DNA of 64,000 nucleotides from Avena insularis (GCA_023614405.1 CM042694.1:93417285-93481284), one strand, 5' to 3'; shown: positions 21,684-35,051, counted from the first letter of the stretch. The notes: generated from the sequence alone by a model not told the origin. Program-made: numbers and translations.

Positions 21684-24600
21684 ATGCAGGGCTATGCTTC
21701 CGGTGGGTCTAAATTGCTACTCGATAGCGGATGCACGAGTCATATGACCGGAAGCAAGGAGATCATCACAGAGATGCGGCCAAATCATGATCATATAACC
21801 GTCTCCTATGGTGACAACTCAAAATCTGAGGTATTGGGTCTCGGCAAAGTTGTGGTGGCTCACGATATCTCCCTCGTGGACGTCATGCTTGTTGAAACCC
21901 TCAGGTATAACTTACTTTCAGTTCGTGCCCTTGGTAAGATGGGCTTTGCAGTTTTTACTGATGCTGATTTGGTGGTACTCTTGTGGAGCAAGTCTCTAAA
22001 AGTCGCTTTCGTGGGATATGTCGAAAACGACCTGTACGTGGTAGACTTTTTGGGTAAAACCACTACAGGTTCGATGTGTCTTTTCGGAAAGGCTGACGCG
22101 GGTTGGCTATGGCATCGTCGACTAGCCCACGTCAATATGAGAACTTTGCAAAGTCTCCACAAGGGTGGCCACATCCTTGGACTAAAAGAAAACGTCTCCT
22201 TTGCCAAAGATCGTGTTTGTAGGGCTTGTGTCGAAGGGAAAATGCATGACTCTCTGCATCGTAGGAAGACTATTATCTCATCAAAAAGGATCTTAGAGCT
22301 CGTACATGTGGATCTCTTCGGACCTCCATGTCATGCAAGCCTCGGTGGGAAGAAGTACTGTCTTGTGATTGTTGATGATTACTCAAGATACACTTGGGTT
22401 TATTTCTTCAAGTTGAAGAGTGAAACTCAACAAACGGTCATCGACTTCACCAACGAGGTTCAACATCAACACAACGTCCCTATTCTGGCTATAAGAAGTG
22501 ATAATGGCTTTGATTTCAAGAACTACACCTTAAATGAGTTCCTAAGTGAAGAGGGGATTAGACATCAATATTCTGATGTGTACACCCCTCAACAAAATGG
22601 TGTGGCCGAGAGGAAGAATCGGACTCTAATGGACATGGCAAGGTCAATGCTAGGGAATTCAAGTCTCCATATAACTTCTGGGATGAAGCAGCTTGTCATT
22701 CATCCAACCGGTTATACCTCCCAAAGATCTTGGACAAGACCCCATACAAAATACTTACCGGTAACAAGCCAAACATCTCTTACTTTCGGGTATTCGGGTG
22801 TAAGTGTTTCTTTCTCATCAAGGGAGTTCGTTTATCTAAGTTTGAATCTAAGGCTCTAGAAGGTATTTTTGTTGGTTATGGTGCCGAATCCCACACTTAT
22901 AGAGTCTACAATAAGCTCTCCAGAACTGTTGTAGAATCTTGTAGTGTGGTGTTCGAGGAAAATGACGGTTCCCGTGCAGAGCAAGTTGGTGTTTGTGATG
23001 CAGATGTTGAAATACCCCAAGATGCCATAAGAAGAATGGGCGTGGGATTTTTCCGCCCCATTGAGGAACCCCTTGTGGCAGATCGGGAAGGACAATGCTC
23101 TACTCATGTAGAGCCCTCATCTACACATCCTCAACATGTTCCAACCACGGGAGCAACTTCTACACCATCTCCATCAACTGCTGAAGGTCAAGATGTTCCA
23201 GAGAGGTCCAGGCCGGATTATCCAGTTGACACCGGATTATCCGGCCACCCCGCTCCTGACGATCAATGTGCTCCTGGTGCTGAAGAAATCGCTGCAAGCT
23301 CCAGGCCGGATTTTCCGGGTGACCCTGGATTATCCGGCCCCTCGCCAGTTCAAGCAAGTCCCAGGCAGACTGATGAAGCTGCTACAAGTTCTCCTAGGCC
23401 GGATTTTCTGGCCACTCCATCTGCCGGATTATCCGGCCCTGACTCACATGTTGTTCAACAGTCTCCTGTTACAGCTGCTGACTCATCTCAAGGGCACGCT
23501 TCATCACCGCCTACTTCTGCTATCCTAGATTCTAATCAAGGTCGAGCAAATGATTCCAATGAAGATTCAAGTGATGAAACTATTCCACCAAGAGACAACA
23601 AGCTTATTGAAATTCGTCGGAAGGCTCGTGCTGATCGGAACCTTGAGTTAAGAGGTCACACCCTCGACAAGGTTGTAGGTGATCTTCGACGAAGGGTTTC
23701 TACAAGAAGGGAATTGGCAAGCTTTGGTGAGCATCAAGCTCACATCTCAATGGTGGAACCCAAGAAAGTTTTTGGAGCTCTTGAAGATCCGAACTGGGTT
23801 GTTGCTATGCATGAAGAATTGAATAATTTCGAGCGCAACAAGGTCTGAAAACTCGTGGAGAAACCCAAAGATTGCCGCAATGTTATCGGCACTAAATGGA
23901 TATTTAAAAACAAGCAAGATGAGAATGGCATTGTTGTGAGGAACAAGGCGAGACTTGTGGCTCAAGGCTACTCTCAAGTTGAGGGCATTGACTTCGGCGA
24001 GACCTATGCTCCAGTGGCTCGACTTGAGTCCATCTGTATCCTTCTTGCGTATGCTGCCCATAACAATTTTAAATTGCAGCAAATGGACGTCAAGAGTACT
24101 TTCCTTAATGGTCCTCTACATGAGTTGGTATATGTAAAGCAACCCTTGGGATTTGAGGACCCTAACTTCCTGAACCATGTCTACAAACTCGATAAGGCAC
24201 TCTATGGCCTTAAACAAGCCCCACGTGCGTGGTATGAGCACCTTAAAGAGCTTTTGCTAGACCGTGGCTTCGAAGTTGGGCAAATCGATCCCACTCTTTT
24301 TACTAAGAAGGTTAAGGAGGAGCTCTTCGTATGCCAACTATATGTAGACGATATCATCTTTGGTTCTACTAATAAAGCTTTTAATGATGAGTTTTCAAAG
24401 CTTATGACTGACAGGTTTGAGATGTCTATGATGGGGAAATTACGGTTCTTTCTTGGATTCGAGATCAAACAACTTAGAGAAGGAACCTTCATCAATCAAG
24501 AAAAGTACATCCAAGACATGCTCAAGAGATTCAAGATGACGGATCTTAATGGTGTCGCCACTCTGATGCAAATGAAATTTCATCTTGAACTTAACCCACA

Positions 24601-25290
24601 TGGTAAAGATGTGGACCAAAAGGTATACCGGTCCATGATCGGCTCTCTTCTTTACCTCTGCGCATCTAGACCCGATATTGTGTTTAGTGTGTGCAAGGTA
24701 TCAAGCAGCTCCTAAAGAAAGCCACTTAGTGGCGGTCAAGAGGATCTTTCGATATTTGGTTCATTCCCCTAACTTTGGTCTATGGTATCCCAAGGGATCC
24801 AATTTCTCTCTATGTGGTTATACTGATTCAGATTGGGCTGGTGATAAGGATGATTGGAAATCCACTTCTGGAGCTTGTCAATTCTTTGGAAGATCTCTAG
24901 TGTGTTGGTCATCGAAAATGCAGAATTGTATATCTCTCTCCACCACCGAAGCTGAATATGTTGCTGCTGCTAGCGCTTGCACTCAGTTATATATTGTGGA
25001 TGAGGCAAACTTTAAAGGAATACGGTGTCAATTGTGACAAAGTGCCTCTTTTATGTGATAATGAAAGTGCAATCAAAATTGCGTACAATCCGGTACAACA
25101 CACAAGGACAAAGCATATTGAGATTCGGAATCATTTTATTAGAGACCATGTTGCTCGAGGCGATATTGACCTATCTTTTGTGAGCACGAAGAACCAACTT
25201 GCTGATATTTTTACGGAGCCACTTGATGAAGCAAGATTCTGCTACTTGAGGAATGAGCTAAATATCATTGATTCCAGGAGTCTATCTTGA
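21684..25290 (+). pseudogene. pol polyprotein of SIRE-type copia copy 2, broken
   Basis: Copia polyprotein. Protease (LDSGCTSHMTG, about 21720-21752) is followed by GAG-pre-integrase (LWHRRLAHVN, about 22107), integrase with all three catalytic residues in context (VDDYSRYTW 22371, RSDNG about 22496, PQQNGVAERKNR about 22588), a Pro/Ser-rich linker, reverse transcriptase with an intact YVDD (24341-24352) and RNase H (YTDSDWAGDKDDW, TTEAEYVAAASA, TKHIEIRNHFI) ending at TGA 25288. Breaks: a frame change near 22650, a TGA at 23846 replacing a Trp codon, and frame changes near 24690 and 24995. The linker at about 23205-23440 is unusual because it is partly made of the family's palindrome, read as RPDYP and GLSG repeats. 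Confidence 0.9.
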
Positions 25291-26057
25291 TTACCCATGC
25301 ACTCACTCGTACATCTCAGTCTTATTTGGTCTAGATGTGGGCATGGATATATGGGGAGTGTGGTCCTAATAATTGGGCATATCCCTCCCCCATAATGCCA
25401 AAAGCAAGATAAATCATTTCTCTTAATATCATTTTGTGATATGTGAGCTTATTGATGAGTATTGGTCGTGAACCCAAGATATATCTTTGAGGTGTCACAC
25501 CATACACTCCAACAAGATGGCCACGGCCACCGCCCTCTCCCTTGAGGAGAATTGGATTTTTGTGGATCTTTTTTGTTGTTTTTGCTCATCTCATGTTCTT
25601 ATGGGAATCACACTCAATTTTGGCTCTTATTTGATTTGGTTCTTGCAATTTTGAGTGTATAGTACCATCTCAGTTTGGCTCTCTTAATCCTAAGCCGTTC
25701 CCTAACCCTAAGCCATCTATTCTTACACACAAGTCCCTTGTAGACCTTGTGGGGGTGTTGTTTGGGGACGCGCGGGCCTGAATCTGTGTACAACAAAAAT
25801 TCAGATTTGAGGCCGGATAATCCGGCCCAAGTGTAGGCCAGATAATCCAGCCTTGGCGGATCTCATCTTAAAGGGCAGGGATCGGGGGGAAGGGCTCATA
25901 ACGAGCAACTCTTCTCCCCCAACCCTCTCCTCCTCCTCAACCGCCGCCTGCCGTCCCCCACCCTCCCCGGAGCCTCTCCGGCCACCGGATTTTCTGGGCC
26001 TCCCCGAATCTTCTTCTCCGCACCTCCGGGTACCTTCTCCTCCACGTTCTTCCTCCA
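25291..26057 (+). other. Leader between pol and the extra ORF (copy 2)
   Basis: A non-coding stretch homologous to 8874-9640 of copy 1. It contains an exact 17-base palindrome (25812-25828) and, at about 25900-26057, a GC/CT-rich segment with the composition of a cereal 5' untranslated leader immediately before the ATG of the extra ORF. A 70-codon frame at 25853-26065 is probably compositional. Confidence 0.5.
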
Positions 26058-26067
26058 ATGAGTGAGG
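26058..26067 (+). other. Ten-base first coding exon of the extra ORF (copy 2)
   Basis: ATGAGTGAGG followed by the donor GTAACT at 26068. Joined to 26413 it reads Met-Ser-Glu-Gly-Gly-Ser-Ser with the reading frame kept. The same donor, acceptor and phase occur in copy 1. Confidence 0.6.
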
Positions 26068-26412
26068 GTAACTCCCTCTCTCCCCATCTTTGGCTAGATG
26101 TGTCATTTGTTGGGTGGAACATTGTCTAGAAGGATGTGTTTTCGCATAGAACTCGTAGACTTGAAGTTTCTAGGCCCGATCTAATTTTTACATCTCAATC
26201 TAGGTGAAATTGAAATTTTTTGCCAGGGCCGGATTATCCGCCCCTGGCCAGGCCGGATAATCCGGCCTGACAGATTAAACTCTAGTTCAGTTTCACCATA
26301 TTGTGTGCATTGCGTAGATGTGACTCATGACTTTTTGTCTACTGTTTCCATGATCTCTCCTGGACTTGTGTGTGTGCTTATCCCCATGCTATCGCTCTTA
26401 TTCTATTCACAG
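26068..26412 (+). other. Predicted 345-base intron of the extra ORF (copy 2)
   Basis: Starts GTAACT and ends TTCTATTCACAG, a pyrimidine-rich acceptor. It contains two palindrome copies, one degenerate near 26228-26244 and one exact at 26251-26267. The length is almost identical to copy 1 (344). Confidence 0.6.
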
Positions 26413-26671
26413 GTGGTTCTAGTGCTCACAAGACTTACAAGCGTCGTCCTCGCACTAATTATTTCGGGGTAGATAGTGAGGGCAATACAGTGGACAGAGT
26501 TGAGCTAAGGAGAAGAGAAAACGAGGCTGGACGCATGGCTGAACAAGAGAAGCGGGAGAGATCCAGGAGGGGTGTGTCCAAGAGGAAGGGCAAAGAGCCC
26601 AAGATCAACTACAAGGCTATGGATCCTGTCACTTTTTCCTCTATCCGTCACCATGATTTGTTTGCTGAGCT

Positions 26672-28371
26672 TGATGGGTTCGTAGCATGGAAAACAAAAA
26701 ATTTCTACCGCAAGAACGAACAAAACCCAAATCTAATCTAGATAAAAGCCAAGATCTAATCTATTAGACATGTGCAACGAGATAGATCTGTACTAACCCT
26801 CGTAGATTCGATAAGCCTTGTTCGAGATCGGATCTCGTGGTTGATGTAGTCGATCACTTGCCGATCTCAAGATCGAGTAGACGATCCTTTCGGCGTCGCG
26901 TTCCGGCAGCGCTTCCGCAGTCGGTCACACGTGCGGAGTCGAAGCAGACCTTCCTCTCCCTGTTCCAGCGAGCAGCGGAGGTAGTAGATCTCTCCACGGA
27001 ATCCCAGCAGCATGACGGCGTGGTGGTGGTGGTGGAGTAGAGAATTCTGCAGGGCTTCGCCTAAGCCAGAGCAGAGGGAAGGAGGAGGAGAGAGGCGGCT
27101 GGGGTTTGGAGTGGAAGGGGCCAGGAGGTGGCGCCTCCACCCCTCTATTTAAAGGAGGAAGGCGCCATGGGGAGGTCGATTCCTTGTAGGACTCCCCTCT
27201 CCCTTGGCCGGCGGATCAAGGAGGTGGGGGGAGAGTCCTACTCCCCCACGAATCCTTGTCTTGCCCCACAAGGATTCCTTGACCCTTTCTTGGTTTTCAA
27301 GCAAACTCCAAGAAATCTTCTAGAACCTTCCGAAACATTCCGAAACCTTCTAGAATCCCCATACAAACACTCCAGAACATTTCCTAACTTAGAAAATGAT
27401 CCCCAATATATGAATCTTACTCTCCGGATAATTCCGGATCTCCTCGTGATGTCCCGGATCCAATCCGAGACTCCGAACAACATTCGGTCTCCAACGCACA
27501 TTCCATATCTACTTAAAACAACTTCGAACCTTAAGTGTGTCACCCTACGGTTCGTGAATATGCAGATATGATGAAGACACCTATCCGATCAATAACCATC
27601 TGCGGGATCTGGAGATCCATAATGGCTCCCACATACTCAATGATGACTTCGTGATCGATAGAACCATTAACATACGAAACCAATTCCCTTTGTCACACGA
27701 TATTCTACTTATCCGAGGTTTGATCGTCGATATCTCCATACCTAGTTCTACCTCGTTACTAACAAGTACTCTTTACTTGTTCCATGATATGTCATCCCTT
27801 GTGACCTAGTCACATGCTTGCAAGCTAACTAGATGACATTCCACCGAGAGGGCCCAGGGCATATCTATCCGTCATATGGATGGACAAATCCCAATCTTGG
27901 TCCATGCGCTTCAACACATACTTTCAGAATACCCAATGAAACCTTTATAACCACCTAGTTACGAAGCGGTGTTTGATGTCATCAAAGTATCCATCCGGTG
28001 ATGGTGATTAACATAACCTCATGGTCGAAGGATTAGGTTACTATGCATTTGAAAGCTTGTAGCAAAATGAACTTAATGACTTGATCTTATGCTATGCTTA
28101 CTATGGGTGTGTGTCCATCACATCATTCTCCTAATGATATGATCTTGTTATTAACGACATCCAATGTCCATGATCAGGAAACCATGATCATCCATTAATC
28201 AACAAGCTAGTTTAACAAGAGGCTTACTAGGGACTCTTTTATGTTTACAAAACACACAAGTATTAATGTTTCCGGTTAATACAATTATAGCATGGGATGT
28301 AAACATTTATCATAAACATAAAGATATAATAATAACCACTTTATTATTGTCTCTTGGGCATATCTCCAACA
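26672..28371 (-). repeat. 3' LTR of BARE/Angela-like element
   Basis: 1700 bases, TGTTGGAGATATGCCC at 28371 to GAACCCATCA at 26672 on the minus strand. A TATA-like TTTAAATAG lies on the minus strand near 27146-27154. A short frame at 27128-27571 is LTR sequence, not a gene. Confidence 0.88.
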
Positions 28372-31300
28372 GTCTCCCACTTGCACTAGAGTCAATAATC
28401 TAGTTAAAAATTTGTGCATTCAACACCTATGGCTTTCTGGTGTTGTATAGACACTATTGCTAGTGGTAAACATAATCTTCGGATCTGACACTTTCAGGTC
28501 CGTGTGTATTTGCATGTCCTTGCGTCTCTACGCATTACTCATTCTCCAATGAGATGGCATTCTATAAATTTGGTCCTTTGGTGAGACCTTTAGTTCCTTG
28601 GGATTAAATCATGTTGATACAATTGTCATACAATGTATCTTCATTGTATTATCCCGCTATGAACCACACCTAGTTTGATAATAAACTACTTGACGCAAAT
28701 GCCCTCATTTGCTGCTACAATAGTAGTCATATACTTAGCCTTTTGTTGTAGTATCTGTCACAATGTTTTAGCTTTGGTACTCAACCAAATTCGTTATGGA
28801 ACTTCCTTTCAATTACATTGTGCCACCCATAGTTTAAATTGAGATAAACTTAATTTGTGACAAAACTAGTATCAATGCAACAATTTACAATGAACTATTT
28901 GTCACCACTATATAAATAATATATTCTTAGTTCTTCCAAAGATCATAGGAATATCCCTACTATTGTCCAATGATCATCTTATGAGTCATTCTGGTATATG
29001 CTCATAACATTTAGAGCATAGGACATATTTGGATCTGTACATCTCAAAGAATGATTGATCAAAATATTCTTGCGATTTCACCAAGTGTCAAAACACTTGA
29101 ATCTCGTGTCAACACACTTGAATCTTGATTCGTGCGTCAAGAACCTTTCTTGTTGTTTCCATATTGAACTCATTCAACATCTTATCTATGTACATTTGGC
29201 AAAACCATATTAGCGCCTCAATCTATCCATATAGACATTGATGCCTAATTCTTGGGTTATGCCTAAGTCTTTCATCGAAATGAAATTCTTAACCTGTGTC
29301 AATAAAATATACATCATTTCTAATCAACAATATGTCTTTCACATAATGTATTAGAAATATGTCTTAGCGCTCCCACTTAATTTCTTGCAAAATGCAAACA
29401 TCTTCATCGTCTCTGATGAAATTAAACCTTTTAACGGTTTCATCACGGTGAAGATTCCAACTCCGCGATGCTCACTTCAACCATTGAAGTTTTGCATACT
29501 CTTTTAGCATCCTTTGAATTAACAAAAAACCCTTTGGATCGTGTCATGTACACGTCCTAGGTAACCATTCTATTAGAAGAACTTGTTTTGTTTGTTCAAC
29601 TACCATATACCAAAATATATGTAGTGGTTGCTACATTAATCCGTCCAGACTAAATATCGCTATGAAAGATCAAATCTTATCATAGTCAATTCCTTGAACA
29701 TTGTCGTAAACTCTTCCGACATGTCGACTATTTCATAGATGTGAAACATCCACGTCTATTTCTTTATAGATCAATATACGACTGTAAGGTCTTGCACCTT
29801 TCCAGAGGGTCTTTCAAATTCAAAGCTTGATTTCTCGTGTATGGAATTATCACGGATTTTATGGCTGCAAGCCACTTAACGAAGTCAGGGCCCATCATTG
29901 ATTATTTGCATGTAGTCGGTTCATCATTGTCAAACAACAATGATTTAACTCTCAAATCTTGGCATTTGATAACTTTACCCGACCTACTTGGTTCAATAGT
30001 AACTTAGATCTCCGTGACCACAACCTTTGAGGCACGTGAGCCATGAGCATTGTTGCTGCCTCCGGGACACTTACCGATGCTTGCTAACTCAGCACATATT
30101 AGCCAAGGTTCAACAACCTTGTCAAAGTTCTATTGTCCTCCCACTTGACTTTTCACCAAAAATTCCTTCTCAAGAAACTCGACATTCTAAGCGACAAACA
30201 CTTTTGTCTTTGGTGTTATGGAGGAATACCTAATGGTTATTCGAAATAACCTACAAAGACATGCTCATCCGACTTTGGTTGTAAACACTTTACTTATGCC
30301 TAGCATACCAAAAATTTAAGAAAGGACAACCTGGGTTTTATCCCAAACCATGACTTATATGGTGGCATTTCAACGGATCACGATGGAGCTCTTTTCAGTG
30401 TAAAAGCGGTAGTCACTAAAGCTTTAATCTTTAAAATATAATGGCAGTTTTATAAATGACACCTTTGATCTTACCATGTCAAACAAGGTTTCATTACATA
30501 TCTTGAACACTCCATACTCCTATGGTGTTTTGGGAAATGCAAATCCATGGAACGATTCCTCAAATCTTAGGTGTTTTGCTAAACTTGTAACTCAAACATC
30601 TTTCTTTATGATCCAATCATAATTTTTTTTCTTGTTACAATAATTTTCCACTTCATCTTGAAAGTCTTTGAACATTTTCAAATGTTTCATACTTCTTCCT
30701 TATTGAGTAAGTATATACATATACTCACTCAAATCTTCGGAGAAAGCATATGAAGTTGAAATCCATCGCCCACGACTACACATAATGGACTATATACATC
30801 AATATGTACAAATTGCAATCAGTTAGTCGTCCGTTCCTCTTTTGGCCTACGAACGGAGTTTTAATTATCTCCGAGAAAGTATCACAAGCGTCATTTGATC
30901 AAAATCAAAGACTCCAAAAATCCATCAACATGGAGTTTCTTCATGTATCCCTTTCAATATAATTTAAACGGCGATGTCACTTCGCAAGTGATCTTTCAAT
31001 CATTTGTCTTGCGACATTTTAGCATTAGTTTTATGGTCATTATTTCTCCAACCAGACTTGTATATCATCCATCTATTATGGAATACGGTAATTATTTGAA
31101 CAACCTTTTGTCGTCATAATACCTGATCAAAATAACAATTATTGAAACAAATCTTGAAGGCAGGCTTTGATGTTAACGAGCAACACAACAACCCTTTGTT
31201 TGTTTTTGATGAACATCATCACATATTCTCTTGCTAGTTACTTAGGCCATTGCAGTTCATGAATTGTGTTGTCCTGTATGACACTTCATACCAACCAATT

Positions 31301-33350
31301 CGGTATCCAATACCGCAGAACCACATTGTTTAACAACCAAGGAATACAGCCATAACATGTATCTTCTATATACCTAAGTTGGACATCTCCAATCTTTTCT
31401 TTTCTGCCAAATATTTTATAGATTCTCTTTCAACAATTCCTTTTCTTTTAAAAGAATCTATCAACATCAATAGTGGTGTCATTCACATGACACATAGTAC
31501 AAAGTGTGTATAGTCAAATACTAATACCTTTGAACTTGCACTTTGAAGTGGATCACCTTCATCAAATGTTTGGCATTCTTTCAAAATTCCATTCTTTAGT
31601 AATCTTTTACTGTAGTAAACATTTTACTTGCATCTTCTAATTCATCCTTATCATGACAATTTTCATGATCAAGCTGCTATAGCTTATAAAGGTGAATTGC
31701 GAGTATAATGTTTCTTTTCCAAAACCTTTTGGAGGATTAGGACGACTGGCGTCTCCAACCTTCACAAATTCTCATCAAATATGAGGACGTATACTCTATC
31801 ATGTTGTAACCAACACATTGTTTTAGATATCGCAATACCTTTCACATATGATGGTTTCTGAAACATTGCTTTCAGCTCTTAGATAAACTTGATATTAAAA
31901 ACAATCTTTTGAGTATCAAGAATCATGGAGGCAAACATGATACATTAGATACTAACACTGGAATTGTTACTCTTGATTTAATACTGTTTATTAAACTTCA
32001 CAAAGTAAATGGAGTTTGCTGAAGGTTTGCAACAGGACTTTTAAACTTTAGATTGACACTCAAAACAATATGATACCAGTTTGTAAAGAAAATATCCAGA
32101 ATTTCTGTAGTTCCACTATCTCAACTATAACTAAGCGTAAGGTGGTGAACGGATGCCAATGACTACAACAAACTATGCAAATTCACTTTGATTGTGTTTA
32201 TGATAAATTGAGTTCGACTAATCCAAATTACAAATGAACTCCCACTCAAAACAACATCCCTCGAGTTGTTTTAGTGATTACACGAACCAAATCCACTACA
32301 CCAAGTCGGATCATCACATGAGATGATGTAGCTTTAAAGGCGAGCAATCAACATGTTCATCATATCATCCATATGACTCATGCTTTACCTTTCGGTATTC
32401 CGTGTTCCAAGACCATGTCTGTACATGCTAGGCTCGTCAAGGTTAACCTTAGTATCCGCATGTGCAAATCTGGCTTGCACCCGTCGTATGCACACGTAGA
32501 ATCTATCACACCCGATCATCACGAGATGCTTGAAGCAGCGAGTCTTAGCAACGGTGCCTACTAAGGACGAACACTTTATTACTTGATATTTAGTGAGAGG
32601 GATCATCTTATAATGCTACCGTCGCGATCTAAGCAATACAAGATGCATAAAGGATTAACATCACATGCAATTCATAATATGTGATATGATATGGCCTTTC
32701 TTCTTGTGCCTTTGATCTCCATCTCCAAAGCATGGACATGATCTCCATCATCACTAGCGTGGCGTCAAGGTCCGTGGCGCCGCTTCATTGTTGTCCATCA
32801 CCAACAGCAACTATTACAACTACTTGGAATAAAGCTATTACATGATGAATAGACACGGAGGTCTTAAACAAAATTTAAAGACAACCATTAGGCTCCTGCC
32901 GGTTGCCATATTACAATAAGGATTATTGCATACATCAAATATAATCACAATCACATAATGGCCATATCACATCACAAAACCCCTGCAAAAACGAGTTAGA
33001 CGCCTCTAATCTTATTTGCATGTTTTACGTGGCTTGGGGCTTTCGAATAAGAATGGATCTTACCTACGAACATGAACCACAACGTTGATACAAGTGATAT
33101 CAAGTGCAAAGTGTAAATTGATCTACACTATGATGGGAGAGACAGACACCCGCAAAGCCACTTGTGCAATAGGAGTTGCACGTCAACTGTGGAGCAAGTC
33201 TCATGTGCGATGACATGTAAGGTTAGCCCGGGCCGCTTCATCCCACCATCCCGCAAGATGCAAAGTACACCAAAAGCAAAAAGACAGCACGAGCATCAAC
33301 GCCCACAAAACCATTGTGTTCTACTCGTGCAATAGATCTACGCATATACG
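28372..33350 (-). pseudogene. Decayed internal region (leader, gag-pol) of BARE/Angela-like element
   Basis: About 5 kb without usable coding frames. On the minus strand, RNase H vestiges are readable at 28740-28550: AKYMTTIVAANEG matches the AEYxAAxxAxxE motif, and further on RSHQRTKFIE matches the conserved RSHQRTKHIE motif, with stops in between. The stretch next to the 3' LTR (28372-28410: purine tract, then the CTCCCACTTGCACTAGAGTC segment) is the standard BARE/Angela 3' region. From about 33350 down to 32000 lies a leader-like region with only short frames. I cannot place gag, protease or integrase with confidence. Confidence 0.65.
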
Positions 33351-33364
33351 TGGCTCTGATACCA
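33351..33364 (-). other. Primer-binding site of BARE/Angela-like element
   Basis: The minus strand reads TGGTATCAGAGCCA, one base inside the 5' LTR end at 33366. It is the canonical initiator Met-tRNA site, still perfect although the interior is decayed. Confidence 0.88.
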
Positions 33365-33365
33365 C

Positions 33366-35051
33366 TGATGGGTTCATAACATGGAAAACAAAAAATTTCT
33401 ACCGCAAGAACGAACAAAACCCAGATCTAATCTAGATAAAAGCCAAGATCTAATCTATTAGACATGTGCAACGAGATAGATCTGTACTAACCCTCGTAGA
33501 TTCGATAAGCCTTGTTCGAGATCGGATCTCGTGGTTGATGTAGTCGATCACTTGCCGATCTCAAGATCGAGTAGATGATCCTTCCGGCGCCGCGTTCCGG
33601 CAGCGCTTCCGATCGGTCCTGCGTGCGAGTCGAGACCTTCCTCTCCCCGTTCCAGCGAGCAGCAGAGGTAGTAGATCTCTCCACGGAATCCCAGCAGCAC
33701 GACGGCGTGGTGGTGGAGTAGAGAATTCTGCAGGGCTTCGCCTAAGCCAGAGCAGAGGGAAGGAGGAGGAGAGAGGCGGCTAGGGTTTGGAGTGGAAGGG
33801 GCCAGGAGGTGGCGCCTCCACCCCTCTATTTAAAGGAGGGAGGCGCCATGGGGAGGTCGAGTCCTTGTAGGACTCCCCTCTCCCTTGGCCGGCGGATCAA
33901 GGAGGTGGGGGGAGAGTCCTACTCCCCCACGAATCCTTGTCTTGCCCCACAAGGATTCCTTGACCCTTTCTTGGTTTTCAAGCAAACTCCAAGAAATCTT
34001 CTAAAACCTTCCGAAACATTCCGAAACCTTCTAGAATCCCCATACAAACACTCCGGAACATTTCCTAACTAAGAAAATGATCCCCAATATATGAATCTTA
34101 CTCTCCGTTCAATTCCGGATCTCCTCGTGATGTCCCGGATCCAATCCGAGACTCCGAACAACATTCGGTCTCCAACACACATTTCATATCTACTTAAAAC
34201 AACTTCGAACCTTAAGTGTGTCACCCTATGGTTCGTGAATATGCAGACATGATGAAGACACCTCTCCGATCAATAACCATCAGCGGGATCTGGAGATCCA
34301 TAATGGCTCTCACATACTCAATGATGACTTCGTGATCGATAGAACCATTAACATACGAAACCAGTTCCCTTTGTCACGCGATATTCTACTTATCCGAGGT
34401 TTGATCGTCGGTATCTCCATACCTAGTTCTACCTCGTTACTGACAAGTACTCTTTACTCGTTCCATGATATGTCATCCCTTGTGACCTAGTCACATGCTT
34501 GCAAGCTAACTAGATGACATTCCACCGAGAGGGCCCAGGGCATATCTATCCGTCATATGGATGGACAAATCCCAATCTTGGTCCATGCGCTTCAACACAT
34601 ACTTTCAGAATACCCAATGACACCTTTATAACCACCCGATTCTGAGCGGTGTTTGATGTCATCAAAGTATCCATCCGGTGATGGTGATTAACATAACCTC
34701 ATGGTCGAAGGATTAGGTTACTATGCATTTGAAAGCTTGTAGCAAAACGAACTTAATGACTTGATCTTATGCTATGCTTACTATGGGTGTGTGTCCATCA
34801 CATCATTCTCCTAATGATATGATCTTGTTATTAATGACATCCAATGTCCATGATCAGGAAACCATGATCATCCATTAATCAACAAGCTAGTTTAACAAGA
34901 GGCTTACTAGGGACTCTTTTATGTTTACAAAACACACAAGTATTAATGTTTCCGGTTAATACAATTATAGCATGGGATGTAAAAATTTATCATAAACATA
35001 AATATATAATAATAACCACTTTATTATTGCCTCTTGGACATATCTCCAACA
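33366..35051 (-). repeat. 5' LTR of BARE/Angela-like element
   Basis: 1686 bases, the partner of 26672-28371. The few differences seen by eye are single-base changes plus small indels around 33600-33660. TG...CA termini. Confidence 0.88.

Larger units (their letters stand above)
26672..35051 (-). mobile_element. BARE/Angela-like copia element with decayed interior
   Basis: An 8380-bp minus-strand element with an exact 5-bp target duplication gagct (26667-26671 and 35052-35056). LTRs are 35051-33366 (5') and 28371-26672 (3'). The LTR start TGTTGGAGATATGCCC followed by the GAGGCAATAATAAAGTGG segment is the hallmark of the BARE/Angela/WIS group. The primer site is canonical. The 5-kb interior has no frame longer than about 75 codons, although a degenerate RNase H is readable. 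The two LTRs look nearly identical by eye, so insertion was recent compared with the decay of the interior. Confidence 0.88.

Noticed and set aside
21665..21690. GTAACTTTC...GCAG between gag and pol as a mini-intron
   Set aside because: Only about 15 bases between GT and AG, far below a spliceable plant intron.
26837..27571. Possible host gene upstream of the BARE-like interior
   Set aside because: The whole stretch is duplicated at 33540-34230 as the partner LTR and has the BARE/Angela terminus. It is LTR, not gene.
28372..33350. Possible non-coding RNA or tRNA genes in the ORF-poor 5-kb interior
   Set aside because: RNase H traces show it is decayed copia coding DNA. I saw no cloverleaf or promoter-box pattern that would support a tRNA.
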